Assembly: GCF_000725125.1 (NCBI RefSeq)
Contig: NZ_JFCB01000028.1
Span: 1-64,000, forward strand
DNA length: 64,000 nt
Source of the DNA: Streptomyces toyocaensis
GTDB taxonomy: Bacteria; Actinomycetota; Actinomycetes; Streptomycetales; Streptomycetaceae
Direction of reading: 5' to 3'
Shown piece by piece: positions 32,300-40,544 of the stretch. How positions within the stretch are numbered: position 1 is the stretch's first letter; each line of letters opens with the position of its first letter. Under the pieces are notes generated by a model that did no database searches, was not told where the DNA came from, and saw only the letters and a list, made by a program, of their open reading frames with translations. Both the position numbers and the translations under genes were made by a program.

Positions 32300-33025
32300 C
32301 TACGCGGACCGCAGCGCGCGGACCCGGGCACGGAAGACGCGCCAGCGCCGTTCGTTGTCGTGCACCAGCATGGCCGACTCCGCCATCAGGTCCGCCGCGC
32401 GGTCCAGCAGCTCGGAGGCCGAGTACAGGTACGCGGGGGCCTGCCGTTCGCCCGCCAGGTCGGCCCGCAGGGCCGCCGGCGTGAAGTCCACCCTGGCCAG
32501 CAGGTCGAGGGCACGCCGCAGCATCCGCGCGATCAGGGACTGCAGCGCGGCGGACTGCCAGTCGTTGGCGATGATCCGGTGGCGCTCCCCGAGCAGGTCG
32601 GCCAGCGCGGGGTGGGCGGCCAGGCCGCCCGCGATCTCCCAGGCCTGCTCCATCGCCCGGGCCAGCCAGCCGCCCGTCTGCTCGGCGTCGTCCGCGGCCT
32701 GCCGGACCTCACGCCGCAGCCGCCGCAGTTCGGCCGGCTCGCCCTCGCCCTCCATGAAGAGAACCCCCGACTCGGCGACGAGCCCGGGGGCGTTCAGATC
32801 CTCCGTACCGGCGAACCCGGCCGCCGACGCCCGTTCACCCACACCGACCACGCTCCACCGGTCGGCCAGCGCCTTCAGCACCCGGGACCGCGCCTGCAGC
32901 TCGGTCGCCTGCCGCAGCGGCGCCTGCGCGTAGTACTCCTCGTGCTCGCGGTGGAACCGCGCGAGGTTGTCGATCAACTGCAGCAGGGGCTCGGGAGGGC
33001 TGAGCCGTGCTTCGTCCTCGGCCAT
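32300..33025 (-). CDS. Conserved hypothetical helical protein downstream of the V-ATPase operon
   Basis: A 241-residue, almost entirely helical soluble protein (MAEDEARLSPPEPLLQLIDNL...). It has repeated heptad-like stretches, for example ATELQARSRVLKALADRWSVV, AELRRLRREVRQAADDAEQT and SLIARMLRRALDLLARVDFT. No family was recognised. It lies 120 bp after the last V-ATPase gene on the same strand, so it may be part of the same transcript. ATG 33025 was preferred to GTG 33064, though no strong ribosome site is visible at either. Confidence 0.65.
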   Translation of the reverse strand: MAEDEARLSPPEPLLQLIDNLARFHREHEEYYAQAPLRQATELQARSRVLKALADRWSVVGVGERASAAGFAGTEDLNAPGLVAESGVLFMEGEGEPAELRRLRREVRQAADDAEQTGGWLARAMEQAWEIAGGLAAHPALADLLGERHRIIANDWQSAALQSLIARMLRRALDLLARVDFTPAALRADLAGERQAPAYLYSASELLDRAADLMAESAMLVHDNERRWRVFRARVRALRSA

Positions 33026-33145
33026 GCCGACACTCTGCACCGCCCCCGCGTGCACGGAGGTCACGGCACACGCCCGCCGCGGCGGATTCCAGCCGTCCGG
33101 CGCTCACCGCGAGGCGGCATCGCCGGGGGAGCACGGCGGGGAGAC

Positions 33146-33754
33146 CTACCGGGTGGCCCGGCGCCGCCGCACGGCGTCCTCGTGCTCGGCCTGTTCCAGG
33201 GCCAGGTCGCTGCGGTCGAGCGCCTCCCGCAGCCGGGGGATCCAGTGGCGCCGCAGCGCGCGGACCCGGTGCCGGGTGCCGGCGACCTCCTCGCCCACCA
33301 GCCCGGCGGCGGCGTCGGCCGCGGCGTACTCGGCGGCGGCGCGCACGGCACGGCGGTAGGCCGCCTCGGCGTGCACGAGGGCCGTGTTGGCGGGAGTGGC
33401 GGAGGTGGCCGGACGGGCGGGCACGGACGCGGAGGCGGTCGTCGGGCGGCGTACCCCCATGGAGGTGGTCCACCCCACGGCGGTCTCGGCGGGGGCGACG
33501 CCCGCGGCGGCCGAGTCGAGGGCGTGTTCCCCGCTCAGCAGCAGTCCGCGCAGCAGCCATGTCTCGGCCTCGGCCACCAGGTCCCGCCAGGTGCGTCCGG
33601 CCGCCTCCCGCGCGCGCAGCAGCCGCTGGTGCTCGGACCGCAGGATGCGCAGCTTCTGCTCCAGCAGGCCGGCTCCGCGTTCGGCGACGTCGAGGCTGTG
33701 CCGCAGCCGCAGACGTCCCGCTCGACCGGGTGGCGTACCGCGGACGCCGGTCAT
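33146..33754 (-). CDS. V/A-type ATPase subunit D (central stalk)
   Basis: A 202-residue subunit, the rotor shaft linking the A3B3 head to the membrane ring. It starts with the family-like segment GRAGRLRLRHSLDVAERGAGLLEQKLRILRSEHQRLL (split here across residues 10-47) and ends in a long helix with RVRALRRHWIPRLREAL. These two long coiled-coil helices are diagnostic of subunit D. The middle is Ala/Thr-rich and variable. Its ATG overlaps the subunit B stop by 4 bp (33751-33754). It is the last subunit gene of the operon, as in archaeal and Thermus operons. Confidence 0.88.
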   Translation of the reverse strand: MTGVRGTPPGRAGRLRLRHSLDVAERGAGLLEQKLRILRSEHQRLLRAREAAGRTWRDLVAEAETWLLRGLLLSGEHALDSAAAGVAPAETAVGWTTSMGVRRPTTASASVPARPATSATPANTALVHAEAAYRRAVRAAAEYAAADAAAGLVGEEVAGTRHRVRALRRHWIPRLREALDRSDLALEQAEHEDAVRRRRATR

Positions 33755-35166
33755 CGCGGCGTCTCCTCGTGATCGTCGGGTGCGCCGCTGTCCTCGGCCC
33801 CGTGGGCGTCGAGGAGAGCGGCGGGGAGCATGGAGAGCCGGCTGCGGGGCAGGGTGAGCAGCGCCCGCCAGCCGCGTTCCAGCGAGGCGTCGAGGCCGCG
33901 GGGTTCGTCGCTCCGCTGGTCGGTGAAGTCCCGCAGGAAGACCTCCTCGTAGTCCAGGTAGCGGCGGTCGGCGGGGCTCAGCGCCGCCCGGCCGACCAGG
34001 TCGGCGAGGTCGCGCACCTGCCGCGCGCGGGCCAGGGCGGCCAGCAGCTGGGCGGCGACGTCGAGGTGGTCGTCGCGGGTGCGGCCGGGGCCGGCGCCCT
34101 TGCGCATCAGCCGGGACAGCGAGGACAGGGCGTCCAGCGGCGGGTACACGCCCCGCGCGTGCGTCTCCGGCGAAAGCACGATCTGGCCCTCGGTGATGTA
34201 GCCGGTCAGGTCCGGCACGGGGTGGGTGATGTCGCCCGCGGGCATGGTGAGCACCGGCAGCACGGTGACCGACCCGGGACGGCCCCTGATCCGTCCGCAG
34301 CGCTCGTACAGCGACGCCAGGTCGCTGTAGAGGTAGCCGGGGTAGGCACGGCGGGCGGGTATCTCCCCACGTGCGGCGGAGACCTCGCGCAGGGCCTCCG
34401 CGTAGGTGGTCATGTCGTTCAGCACCACCAGGACGTGCCGCCCGCCGGTGAAGGCGAGGTGCTCGGCGACGGTGAGCGCGATGCGCGGGGTGAGGATCCG
34501 TTCGATCACCGGGTCGTCGGCGGTGTTCAGCAGCAGGACCAGGTCCCCGGCGGCGGACCGTTCCTCCAGGGCGTCGCGGACGAAGGAGGCGTCGGCGTGG
34601 GTGAGCCCCATGCCCGCGAAGACCACGGCGAACGCCTCTCCCGCGGTGGTGGCCTGCGCCGCGATCTGGGCGGCCAGTTCCAGGTGCGGCAGCCCGGCCA
34701 CGGAGAACACCGGCAGTTTCTGCCCGCGTACCAGCGTGGTCAGGGTGTCGACGGCTCCGACACCGGTGAGCACCGGCTCGGACGGCGGTTCGCGCCGCAC
34801 CGGGTTGATGGGCGCGCCGCCCACCTCGGCGTTCCGTGAGGCGAGGACGGGCGGGCCGCCGTCCAGGGGCTCGCCCCGCCCGTTGCAGACCCGGCCGAGC
34901 CAGTCGGTGCCGACCGGGACGCGCAGCGGACTGCCCGTGAAGGCCGCCCGGACACCCTCCGGGTCCATGCCCGCGGTGCCCTCCAGCACCTGGACGACCG
35001 CCAGGTCACGGTCGGCGTCGAGGACCACGCCGTGACGCCGTTCGCCCGAGGCGAGGGTGATGCGGGCGTACTCGTCCCAGCCGACGCCCGTGACCCCTTC
35101 GACGACCGCGAGCGGCCCCCGCAGTTCGCGCACCGCGGTGTACTCGATGCTCCCGGCCGTGCTCAT
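33751..35166 (-). CDS. V/A-type ATPase subunit B (regulatory nucleotide-binding)
   Basis: A 471-residue non-catalytic head subunit. It opens EYTAVRELRGPLAVVEGV and contains VGTDWLGRVCNGRGEPLDGG, PINPVRREPPSEPVLTGV, and the degenerate P-loop region VFSVAGLPHLELAAQIA, where the Walker lysine is lost as expected for subunit B. Further motifs are VVFAGMGLTHADASFVRDALE, PARRAYPGYLYSDLASLYERCGRI and GYITEGQIVLSPETHARGVYPPLD. It alternates with subunit A in the A3B3 hexamer. The start ATG 35166 overlaps the subunit A stop (ATGA). It is of normal length for the family. Confidence 0.93.
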   Translation of the reverse strand: MSTAGSIEYTAVRELRGPLAVVEGVTGVGWDEYARITLASGERRHGVVLDADRDLAVVQVLEGTAGMDPEGVRAAFTGSPLRVPVGTDWLGRVCNGRGEPLDGGPPVLASRNAEVGGAPINPVRREPPSEPVLTGVGAVDTLTTLVRGQKLPVFSVAGLPHLELAAQIAAQATTAGEAFAVVFAGMGLTHADASFVRDALEERSAAGDLVLLLNTADDPVIERILTPRIALTVAEHLAFTGGRHVLVVLNDMTTYAEALREVSAARGEIPARRAYPGYLYSDLASLYERCGRIRGRPGSVTVLPVLTMPAGDITHPVPDLTGYITEGQIVLSPETHARGVYPPLDALSSLSRLMRKGAGPGRTRDDHLDVAAQLLAALARARQVRDLADLVGRAALSPADRRYLDYEEVFLRDFTDQRSDEPRGLDASLERGWRALLTLPRSRLSMLPAALLDAHGAEDSGAPDDHEETPR

Positions 35167-36941
35167 GGCCGCACCCCCCGCAGCGCGGCGAGCATCGCGT
35201 CGCGCCGCTCCGCCACCCCCGCGGCGTCGTGCGGGCCGGTGTCCTCGCGGGCACGCAGCAGAGGGCCGAAGTCGACCTCCTCGACCGACGCCGCCGGAAC
35301 GCCCGCGTCGACCAGCTCGCGGCAGCGGTCGACGACCGCGAGCACGGCGTCGGCCAGTGCGGCCGTCTTCTCCGGGCCGCAGTACGCGTCCCGTTCCGAC
35401 AGCGCGCTCTGCTGCAGCACGCCCTCGCGGACCAGCCTCCCGGCCAGCACACTGACGCGCTCCCGCGGGGGCAGCGCGGCGATGCCGATCAGGTCCACCA
35501 GGTCGGCCAGCCGGTCGGCCTCCGTCAGCACCGCTCCCACCCGGTCGCGGCGCCCCGGCCACGCCGGGTCGCCCGCCGTCCGGTGCCCGGCGGCCAGGAC
35601 GGGTACGTCGCGGGAGAAGGACCCGGCCCAGGAGACCGCCGGGTAGTGGCGGGCGTAGGCGAGGTCGCGGTCGAGGGTCCACAGGCAGCGGACGAAGCGT
35701 TCGGTGTGCGCGGTCACCGGTTCGGTCATGTCGCCGCCGGGCGGGGACACCGCGCCGATCACGGTCACCGATCCCCGGTCGCCCCCCAGGGTGGTCACGG
35801 CCGCGGCCCGTTCGTAGAAGGCCGCGATGGCGGAGGCCAGTCCCGCCGGGTAGCCCTCCTCCGCGGGCAGCGCACCGGTACGGGAGGCGAACTCGCGCAG
35901 CGCCTCGGCCCACCGGGAGGTCGAGTCGGCGATGACGACCACGTCCAGGCCCATGTCCCGGAAGTACTCGGCGACCGTCATCCCCGTGTGGACGCTCGCC
36001 TCGCGGGCCATCATCGGCATGTTGGAGGTGTTGGCGACCGTGACCGTGCGGTCCGCGAGGCTCCCGCCCGTGCGCGGGTCCCGGAGCTCGGACAGTTCGG
36101 TGATCACGTCGGCCATCTCGTTGCCGCGCTCCCCGCACCCGACGTAGACGATGACGTCGGCGTCGCACCACTTGGCGATCTGCTGCAGGAGCATCGTCTT
36201 GCCCGTGCCGAAGCCGCCGGGCACCGCCACCGTGCCTCCCCGGGCCACGGGGAAGAGCAGGTCGATCACCCGCTGGCCGGTGTTCAGGGCCTCCCGGCTG
36301 TCGACGCGCTCCCGCACCGGACGCGGCAGGCGCACCGGCCACAGGGCGCCGGCGGTGATCCGGGTGCCCCCCACCACGGCCACCACGGCGTCCCCGGGAT
36401 GGTCCCCGGCCCCGGCGATCTCCTCGACCGTGCCCCCGCCGCCCGGCGGCACGAGGACCTTCAGCCGCAGGGGCCCCGCCGTGCGGACCTCCCCGAGCGC
36501 CTGCCCCTCGGCCACCCGCTCGCCCCGCGCCACGAAGGGGCGGAAGGAGGCGACGGGTTCCTCGGGCGCCTGCCGTCCCGTGCCGGGCGACAGCCAGTCG
36601 CCGGCACCGGACAGGGGGCGCAGCAGGCCGTCGAAGATCCCGCCGAGCAGTCCGGGACCGAGCCGGACCGACAGCGGACGCCCCCGGGGCAGCACCGTCT
36701 GGCCCGGGGCGAGACCACCGGTGTACTCGTACGCCTGGACGGTGACCACGCGTCCGCTGATGGCCACGATCTCCCCGGGCAGCCGGGCGGGGCCGATCGA
36801 GACCAGGTCGTACATCGCGACGCCGCCCGTGTACTCCATCTCGACGAGCGGCCCGGTGACACGCAGGATCCGCGAGGCCGGCGGCCGGCCGGTGTCCCGC
36901 CGAGGTGTCCCGGAGTCCTCTTCCTCCCTCACGGCTCCCAC
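35163..36941 (-). CDS. V/A-type ATPase catalytic subunit A
   Basis: The 592-residue product is the catalytic subunit. The N-terminal barrel is ILRVTGPLVEMEYTGGVAMYDLVSIG, followed by the V-type-specific non-homologous bulge (about 90-200). Walker A is GGFGTGKT (242-249), the catalytic glutamate is E271 in GCGERGNEM, and Walker B/arginine regions include DVVVIADSTSRWAEALRE and SREALNTGQRVIDLLFPV. All residues needed for ATP hydrolysis or synthesis are present. It overlaps subunit E upstream by 13 bp and subunit B downstream by 4 bp. The bulge domain and length separate it clearly from F-type beta subunits. Confidence 0.95.
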   Translation of the reverse strand: MGAVREEEDSGTPRRDTGRPPASRILRVTGPLVEMEYTGGVAMYDLVSIGPARLPGEIVAISGRVVTVQAYEYTGGLAPGQTVLPRGRPLSVRLGPGLLGGIFDGLLRPLSGAGDWLSPGTGRQAPEEPVASFRPFVARGERVAEGQALGEVRTAGPLRLKVLVPPGGGGTVEEIAGAGDHPGDAVVAVVGGTRITAGALWPVRLPRPVRERVDSREALNTGQRVIDLLFPVARGGTVAVPGGFGTGKTMLLQQIAKWCDADVIVYVGCGERGNEMADVITELSELRDPRTGGSLADRTVTVANTSNMPMMAREASVHTGMTVAEYFRDMGLDVVVIADSTSRWAEALREFASRTGALPAEEGYPAGLASAIAAFYERAAAVTTLGGDRGSVTVIGAVSPPGGDMTEPVTAHTERFVRCLWTLDRDLAYARHYPAVSWAGSFSRDVPVLAAGHRTAGDPAWPGRRDRVGAVLTEADRLADLVDLIGIAALPPRERVSVLAGRLVREGVLQQSALSERDAYCGPEKTAALADAVLAVVDRCRELVDAGVPAASVEEVDFGPLLRAREDTGPHDAAGVAERRDAMLAALRGVRP

Positions 36942-37474
36942 AGGCTTCGCACCTGCCCTCCCATACGGTCCAGCGCGCGGTCGGCCAGCGCGGTCAGCGA
37001 CAGATCGACCCGCCGTCCCGGCACCCGGGCCACCACACCCCCGTCGGCGTGTTCGCTCACCTCCGCCGCGGGACCGAGGAGGACCCGGGCCCTGCGCTCC
37101 AGTTCCTCCCGCAGCGCGGCGTAGCCGTCGTTCCCGCGCAGGGCGCGGACCCGCACGGCCGCCTGGCGGCGCACCTCCTCGAACGACTCCCGGCGGGCGG
37201 CGAGCGTGCGGGCCCTGGCCTCCCGGCGGGCCCTGACCAGGAGGTCGCGGGCGGCGTCCGAGCCGTCGGCCTCGCCCTCCCGCCGGGCCGCGCCGAGGAT
37301 CGCCCGGGCCTCGGCGCGGGCGTGTTCGAGCACGGCCGCGGCCTCCCGGTCGGCGTCGGCAAGGAGTGCCTCCGCATCGGTGCGCGCGGCCCGCAGCAGC
37401 GCCTCGCGGACCGGGGAGAGCGCCCGCGTCACCTGCTCGGGGGCCGGGGGCGTCATGGGCGCCGGGGGCGTCAT
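36929..37474 (-). CDS. V/A-type ATPase subunit E (peripheral stalk)
   Basis: 181 residues from ATG 37474, which overlaps the subunit F stop (ATGA); ATG 37456 is an alternative start. It has a long Ala/Arg/Glu coiled coil (about 15-110, VTRALSPVREALLRAARTDAEALLADADREA and onward) and a C-terminal globular part with GPAAEVSEHADGGVVARVPGRRVDLSLTALADRAL. This is the typical layout of the stator subunit E that, with G/H, ties the head to subunit I. Assignment rests on architecture plus operon position. Confidence 0.85.
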   Translation of the reverse strand: MTPPAPMTPPAPEQVTRALSPVREALLRAARTDAEALLADADREAAAVLEHARAEARAILGAARREGEADGSDAARDLLVRARREARARTLAARRESFEEVRRQAAVRVRALRGNDGYAALREELERRARVLLGPAAEVSEHADGGVVARVPGRRVDLSLTALADRALDRMGGQVRSLWEP

Positions 37475-37704
37475 GGCGGCATCACCGCGGTCAGTGGACG
37501 GCGGCCACCCGGCGCCGCGAGGGCCGCCTCCAGCGCCTCGGCCGCGGCGGCGGTCAGGATGACCAGGTCGATGCCGTCCGGCAGGTCGTGCCAGATCCGG
37601 CGTACGGTCCCGGCGTCGTCGGCGACGAGGACGACCGCTCCGGCCAGGGCCCAGCCGGTCACCCTGGACCGCTCTCCGAGCGCGGCGACGCGGCCCACGG
37701 TCAC
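37471..37704 (-). CDS. V/A-type ATPase subunit F (short)
   Basis: A 77-residue protein: VTVGRVAALGERSRVTGWALAGAVVLVADDAG, then IWHDLPDGIDLVILTAAAAEAL. The GE-x(5)-G-x-x-L-A-G pattern followed by a Rossmann-like second strand matches subunit F (NtpG/AtpF) of the central stalk, which is normally about 100 residues, so this is a short version. GTG 37704 overlaps the stop of the subunit K gene by 4 bp. Assignment relies on the motif and on its place between K and E. Confidence 0.8.
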   Translation of the reverse strand: MTVGRVAALGERSRVTGWALAGAVVLVADDAGTVRRIWHDLPDGIDLVILTAAAAEALEAALAAPGGRRPLTAVMPP

Positions 37705-38117
37705 GCCTTCCCGATGAGGATGACCGCGACGACCAGCCCGTAGATGGCGATGCCCTCGGCCAGGCCGACGATGACCATGGCCCGGCCGAAGAGTTCGGGT
37801 CGTTCGCTGAGCGCCGCGAGGGCCGCCGCACCGGTGTAGGCGACGGCGATACCCGCGCCGATGGTCGACGCGGCCACCGAGATCGCGGCCCCGATCAGAG
37901 CGGCGGACCCGGAGCCGGAGTCCTGCGCCGCCGAGGTCGCGGCCTCGGCGGACCCCCCGCCGAGCGCCAGGGTCAGCACCACGGTGGCGGCCACCAGGAG
38001 CACGGCGTCCGCGGCGGCCGTCCACCACAGGGCCGCCCGGCCCGAGCGCCGCAGCACGAGACGGACGGCGGCGCACACCGCCGCGATGACCGGCAGGGCC
38101 AGCAACCAGGTGATCAC
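37701..38117 (-). CDS. V/A-type ATPase subunit K (membrane rotor proteolipid)
   Basis: A 138-residue proteolipid with four hydrophobic helices. Two N-terminal ones (about 1-20 and 30-53) lack a buried carboxylate. A classic c-ring hairpin follows (about 72-100 and 111-137): GAAISVAASTIGAGIAVAYTG, the loop SERPELFG, and IVGLAEGIAIYGLVVAVILIG, with ion-binding glutamate E121. No glutamine or threonine ligands of the Na+ type are visible in the first hairpin helix, suggesting protons as the ion, by inference. It overlaps subunit I by 4 bp upstream and F by 4 bp downstream. Confidence 0.88.
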   Translation of the reverse strand: MITWLLALPVIAAVCAAVRLVLRRSGRAALWWTAAADAVLLVAATVVLTLALGGGSAEAATSAAQDSGSGSAALIGAAISVAASTIGAGIAVAYTGAAALAALSERPELFGRAMVIVGLAEGIAIYGLVVAVILIGKA

Positions 38118-39598
38118 GATCGCTCCTTCCTCGCCGGGTCCGGCCGGACGCTCTCCAGCGGCGTGGCCGGTTCGGCGACGGCGGACCCGCGCTCCACGGG
38201 CAGGTGCCAGGGCCTGAACGGGCGGCCCTCACCTACGAAGAGCCGGGAGAACAGCTCGTAGAACTCCAGACGCAGCGCCTGGACACCGGCCACCAGCGCC
38301 TCCAGCGAGAAGGCCAGGGCGTTGCCCGCGAGGAACACCACGAGTGCGGCGGCGACGCCCACCGGGCCCCGCCCCGCCAGGGCGGTCGTACCGTCCCAGA
38401 CGATCGCGCCGAGCGCCGCGTGGGTGAGGCCGAAGGCCGCGAGCCGCGCGAAGGACACGGCGTTGGAGCCGATCCTGACCACCGCGTCGAAGAGCTGGAT
38501 GCCCGTCTGCACGGCGCCGCCCGGTCCGCCCGCGGTGGCCGCGTACAGTCCCGGCCCGGCCAGTGCAAGACCGGCGACCGCGATCACGGCCCCCACGACC
38601 CCGTACGCGGCCTGTCCGAGCCACACGGATCCGGCGACGACGGCCAGACCCAGATGGAGCGCCGCCCCGGCGATGCCGGTCGTCGCGTACAGGGCGGCCG
38701 CCGGTCCGCCCTCCCGCCACCGGTTCACGATCCCCGCGGCGTAGGCGAGACCGAGGAGGACGGTGCCGAACCCGACGGCGCCGGCCAGCAGCCGCACGGG
38801 CTCCTCCAGCGGTGTCAGCCACAGCGCGGGCAGCACCCCGGTCGGGCCGAAGAACTCGCCGTACGCCACTCCGGCCAGGGTGGCGGCCAGCCCGGCCCCG
38901 GCGACGAAGGGCCACAACGGGCGCAGCGCCGCCACGCGGCGCGGCCGGCCGGCGCGCAGGAGGAGGGCGACGGTGACCAGCAGCAGCCCGTGCCCGGCGT
39001 CGCCGAACATCAGGCCGAACATCACCACGTAGACGACTCCGGCCGCCATCGTGGGGTCGAGGTCGGCGTAGGGCACGGTGCCGTACGTCGTCACCAGGGG
39101 CGTGAAGGAACGGCGCACGGCCGGCGCCGGACGCGTCGCCGCGGCGGCTCCGGCCAGCAGCGTGGGCGGGTCGACACCGCGCGGGGACCGCAGCGGCACC
39201 AGCGCGGCCCCGGTACCGGCGATGCGCGCCGCGACGGCGCCCACCTCGCTCCGCGGACACCAGCCGGCCAGGGCCGCGACATCGCCGTGCCGGACCGCGC
39301 CGCCGAGCCGTTCCTCCACCTGTGCCTCGCCCGCCAGCAGGTCCGCCCGGCCCTCCCGCTCCAGGGCGTCCAGGTCGGGCGGAGCCTCGCTGAGGCGGGG
39401 ACGCGCCGGCTCGGCGCGCAGCCGCTGCAGCCGGGTCGCCGCCGGACCGCGGACCTCCGGCCTGCCGTCCCCGGCCAGGTCGATCTCGACACAGCCGGCC
39501 TCGGCGATCCGTACCAGGCTGTCCCGCAGCGCCTCCTCGGGAGCCACGACGGCCACCCTGCGCATCCGGACCGGGACCGCCGCCTCACCCTGGGGCAT
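38114..39598 (-). CDS. V/A-type ATPase subunit I (membrane stator, a-like)
   Basis: A 494-residue stator subunit. The N-terminal cytoplasmic arm of about 165 residues is much shorter than usual (family about 620-660 in total). The membrane part, with about seven or eight helices, starts TTYGTVPYADLDPTM, followed by VMFGLMFGDAGHGLLLV, the invariant FGDxGHG motif of subunit I/a. The essential arginine is in SNAVSFARLAAFGLTHAAL, and VAGVQALRLEFYELFSRLF ends the membrane domain, matching the Q-x-x-R-L-x-F/W-V-E-F-x-x-x-F signature. It overlaps subunit C by 14 bp and K by 4 bp. Confidence 0.92.
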   Translation of the reverse strand: MPQGEAAVPVRMRRVAVVAPEEALRDSLVRIAEAGCVEIDLAGDGRPEVRGPAATRLQRLRAEPARPRLSEAPPDLDALEREGRADLLAGEAQVEERLGGAVRHGDVAALAGWCPRSEVGAVAARIAGTGAALVPLRSPRGVDPPTLLAGAAAATRPAPAVRRSFTPLVTTYGTVPYADLDPTMAAGVVYVVMFGLMFGDAGHGLLLVTVALLLRAGRPRRVAALRPLWPFVAGAGLAATLAGVAYGEFFGPTGVLPALWLTPLEEPVRLLAGAVGFGTVLLGLAYAAGIVNRWREGGPAAALYATTGIAGAALHLGLAVVAGSVWLGQAAYGVVGAVIAVAGLALAGPGLYAATAGGPGGAVQTGIQLFDAVVRIGSNAVSFARLAAFGLTHAALGAIVWDGTTALAGRGPVGVAAALVVFLAGNALAFSLEALVAGVQALRLEFYELFSRLFVGEGRPFRPWHLPVERGSAVAEPATPLESVRPDPARKERS

Positions 39599-40544
39599 CC
39601 GGCACCTCCACGGACCGGTCGCCGGGGCCGCCGCCCCGGGCGGCCAGTTCCAGTGCGCCGCGGGTGCGCCAGGCGTCGGCGGACAGCACCGCGACGGCTC
39701 CCACGACCGGGTGGGGGCCGAAGCGGGACCGCCGCAGCAGCTCCCGGCCGTCCTCCTCGACCGCCTCCCACCACCGGGACTCGGCCCGCCACAGGCCCGC
39801 CGCCTCGTCCACGCCGTCGAGCAGCCACGCCGCGGTGGCCGGCAACGCCTCCCGGAAGTCGGCGTACGACCCCGCGTCCACGGCCCGCGGGCCGAGCAGC
39901 CGGGCCGCCCGGCGGGCGGAGACGTCCGGGATCCGGCGGCCGGCGACGAACACCTCGCGGCCCAACAGCAGGGCGAGCCGGGACGCGGCCCAGCGCTCCG
40001 CGCCGGGAACGGAGGTGGCCAACCGCACCGCGGCGGAGACCCGCATGCCGGTCGCGACCGCGGCCGGCGAGTCGCCGCCGGGATCGCCCCAGTCGGAGGC
40101 CGCCAGCGCGGTGCGCAGCTCCGCCGGCGTACGGGCGCGGGCCAGCCGCGTCCAGGCGATCGCCAGCGTGCCCAGACGGTACGGCGGGGGAGGGAGGCCA
40201 CCCGGGTCCGGGTCGGGAGACCCGGCCGAGAGGGACCGCAGACGGTGTTCCGCGTTGGAGATCTCGAACCCGGCGGCGAGCGCGCGGACGGCGGCGGTCC
40301 CGGTGGCCGGCTGCCAGCCGGCGAGGATCCGCAGATGCCACAGGAGCGCCGACGAGACCGCCCGCTGGGCCTCGGCAGGGGTGGCGCCGGTGGCGACGTC
40401 GTGCCGGTACGGGGTGGCCGCCAGGTAGCGCAGGGCGTCCTCCAGCGTCCCGGATCCGGCCACGGTCCGGACGCCGTCCTCACCCAGGCACCTGGTCCGC
40501 AGCGCGCGTGCCCTGGTCGCACCGGCCACCCACCCGGCCCCCAT
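39585..40544 (-). CDS. V/A-type ATPase subunit C (V0 d-like)
   Basis: A 319-residue helical protein: WVAGATRARALRTRCLGEDGV, LEDALRYLAATPY, ALLWHLRILAGWQP and AAGFEISNAEHRLRSLSAG. The third copy-like part, DFREALPATAAWLLDGVDE, ends the repeat region. It resembles the three-fold helical funnel of subunit C/AC39, which sits on the K-ring and receives the central stalk. The similarity is looser than for A, B, I and K, so part of the case is its operon place. It begins at an ATG overlapping the previous stop by one base (TGATG). Confidence 0.8.
   Translation of the reverse strand: MGAGWVAGATRARALRTRCLGEDGVRTVAGSGTLEDALRYLAATPYRHDVATGATPAEAQRAVSSALLWHLRILAGWQPATGTAAVRALAAGFEISNAEHRLRSLSAGSPDPDPGGLPPPPYRLGTLAIAWTRLARARTPAELRTALAASDWGDPGGDSPAAVATGMRVSAAVRLATSVPGAERWAASRLALLLGREVFVAGRRIPDVSARRAARLLGPRAVDAGSYADFREALPATAAWLLDGVDEAAGLWRAESRWWEAVEEDGRELLRRSRFGPHPVVGAVAVLSADAWRTRGALELAARGGGPGDRSVEVPDAPG

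Noticed and set aside
33751..36941. F-type ATP synthase alpha/beta or flagellar FliI-like ATPase
   Set aside because: Subunit A has the V-type bulge domain and subunit B lacks the Walker lysine, and the neighbours encode D, E, F, I and K subunits; no flagellar genes are present.
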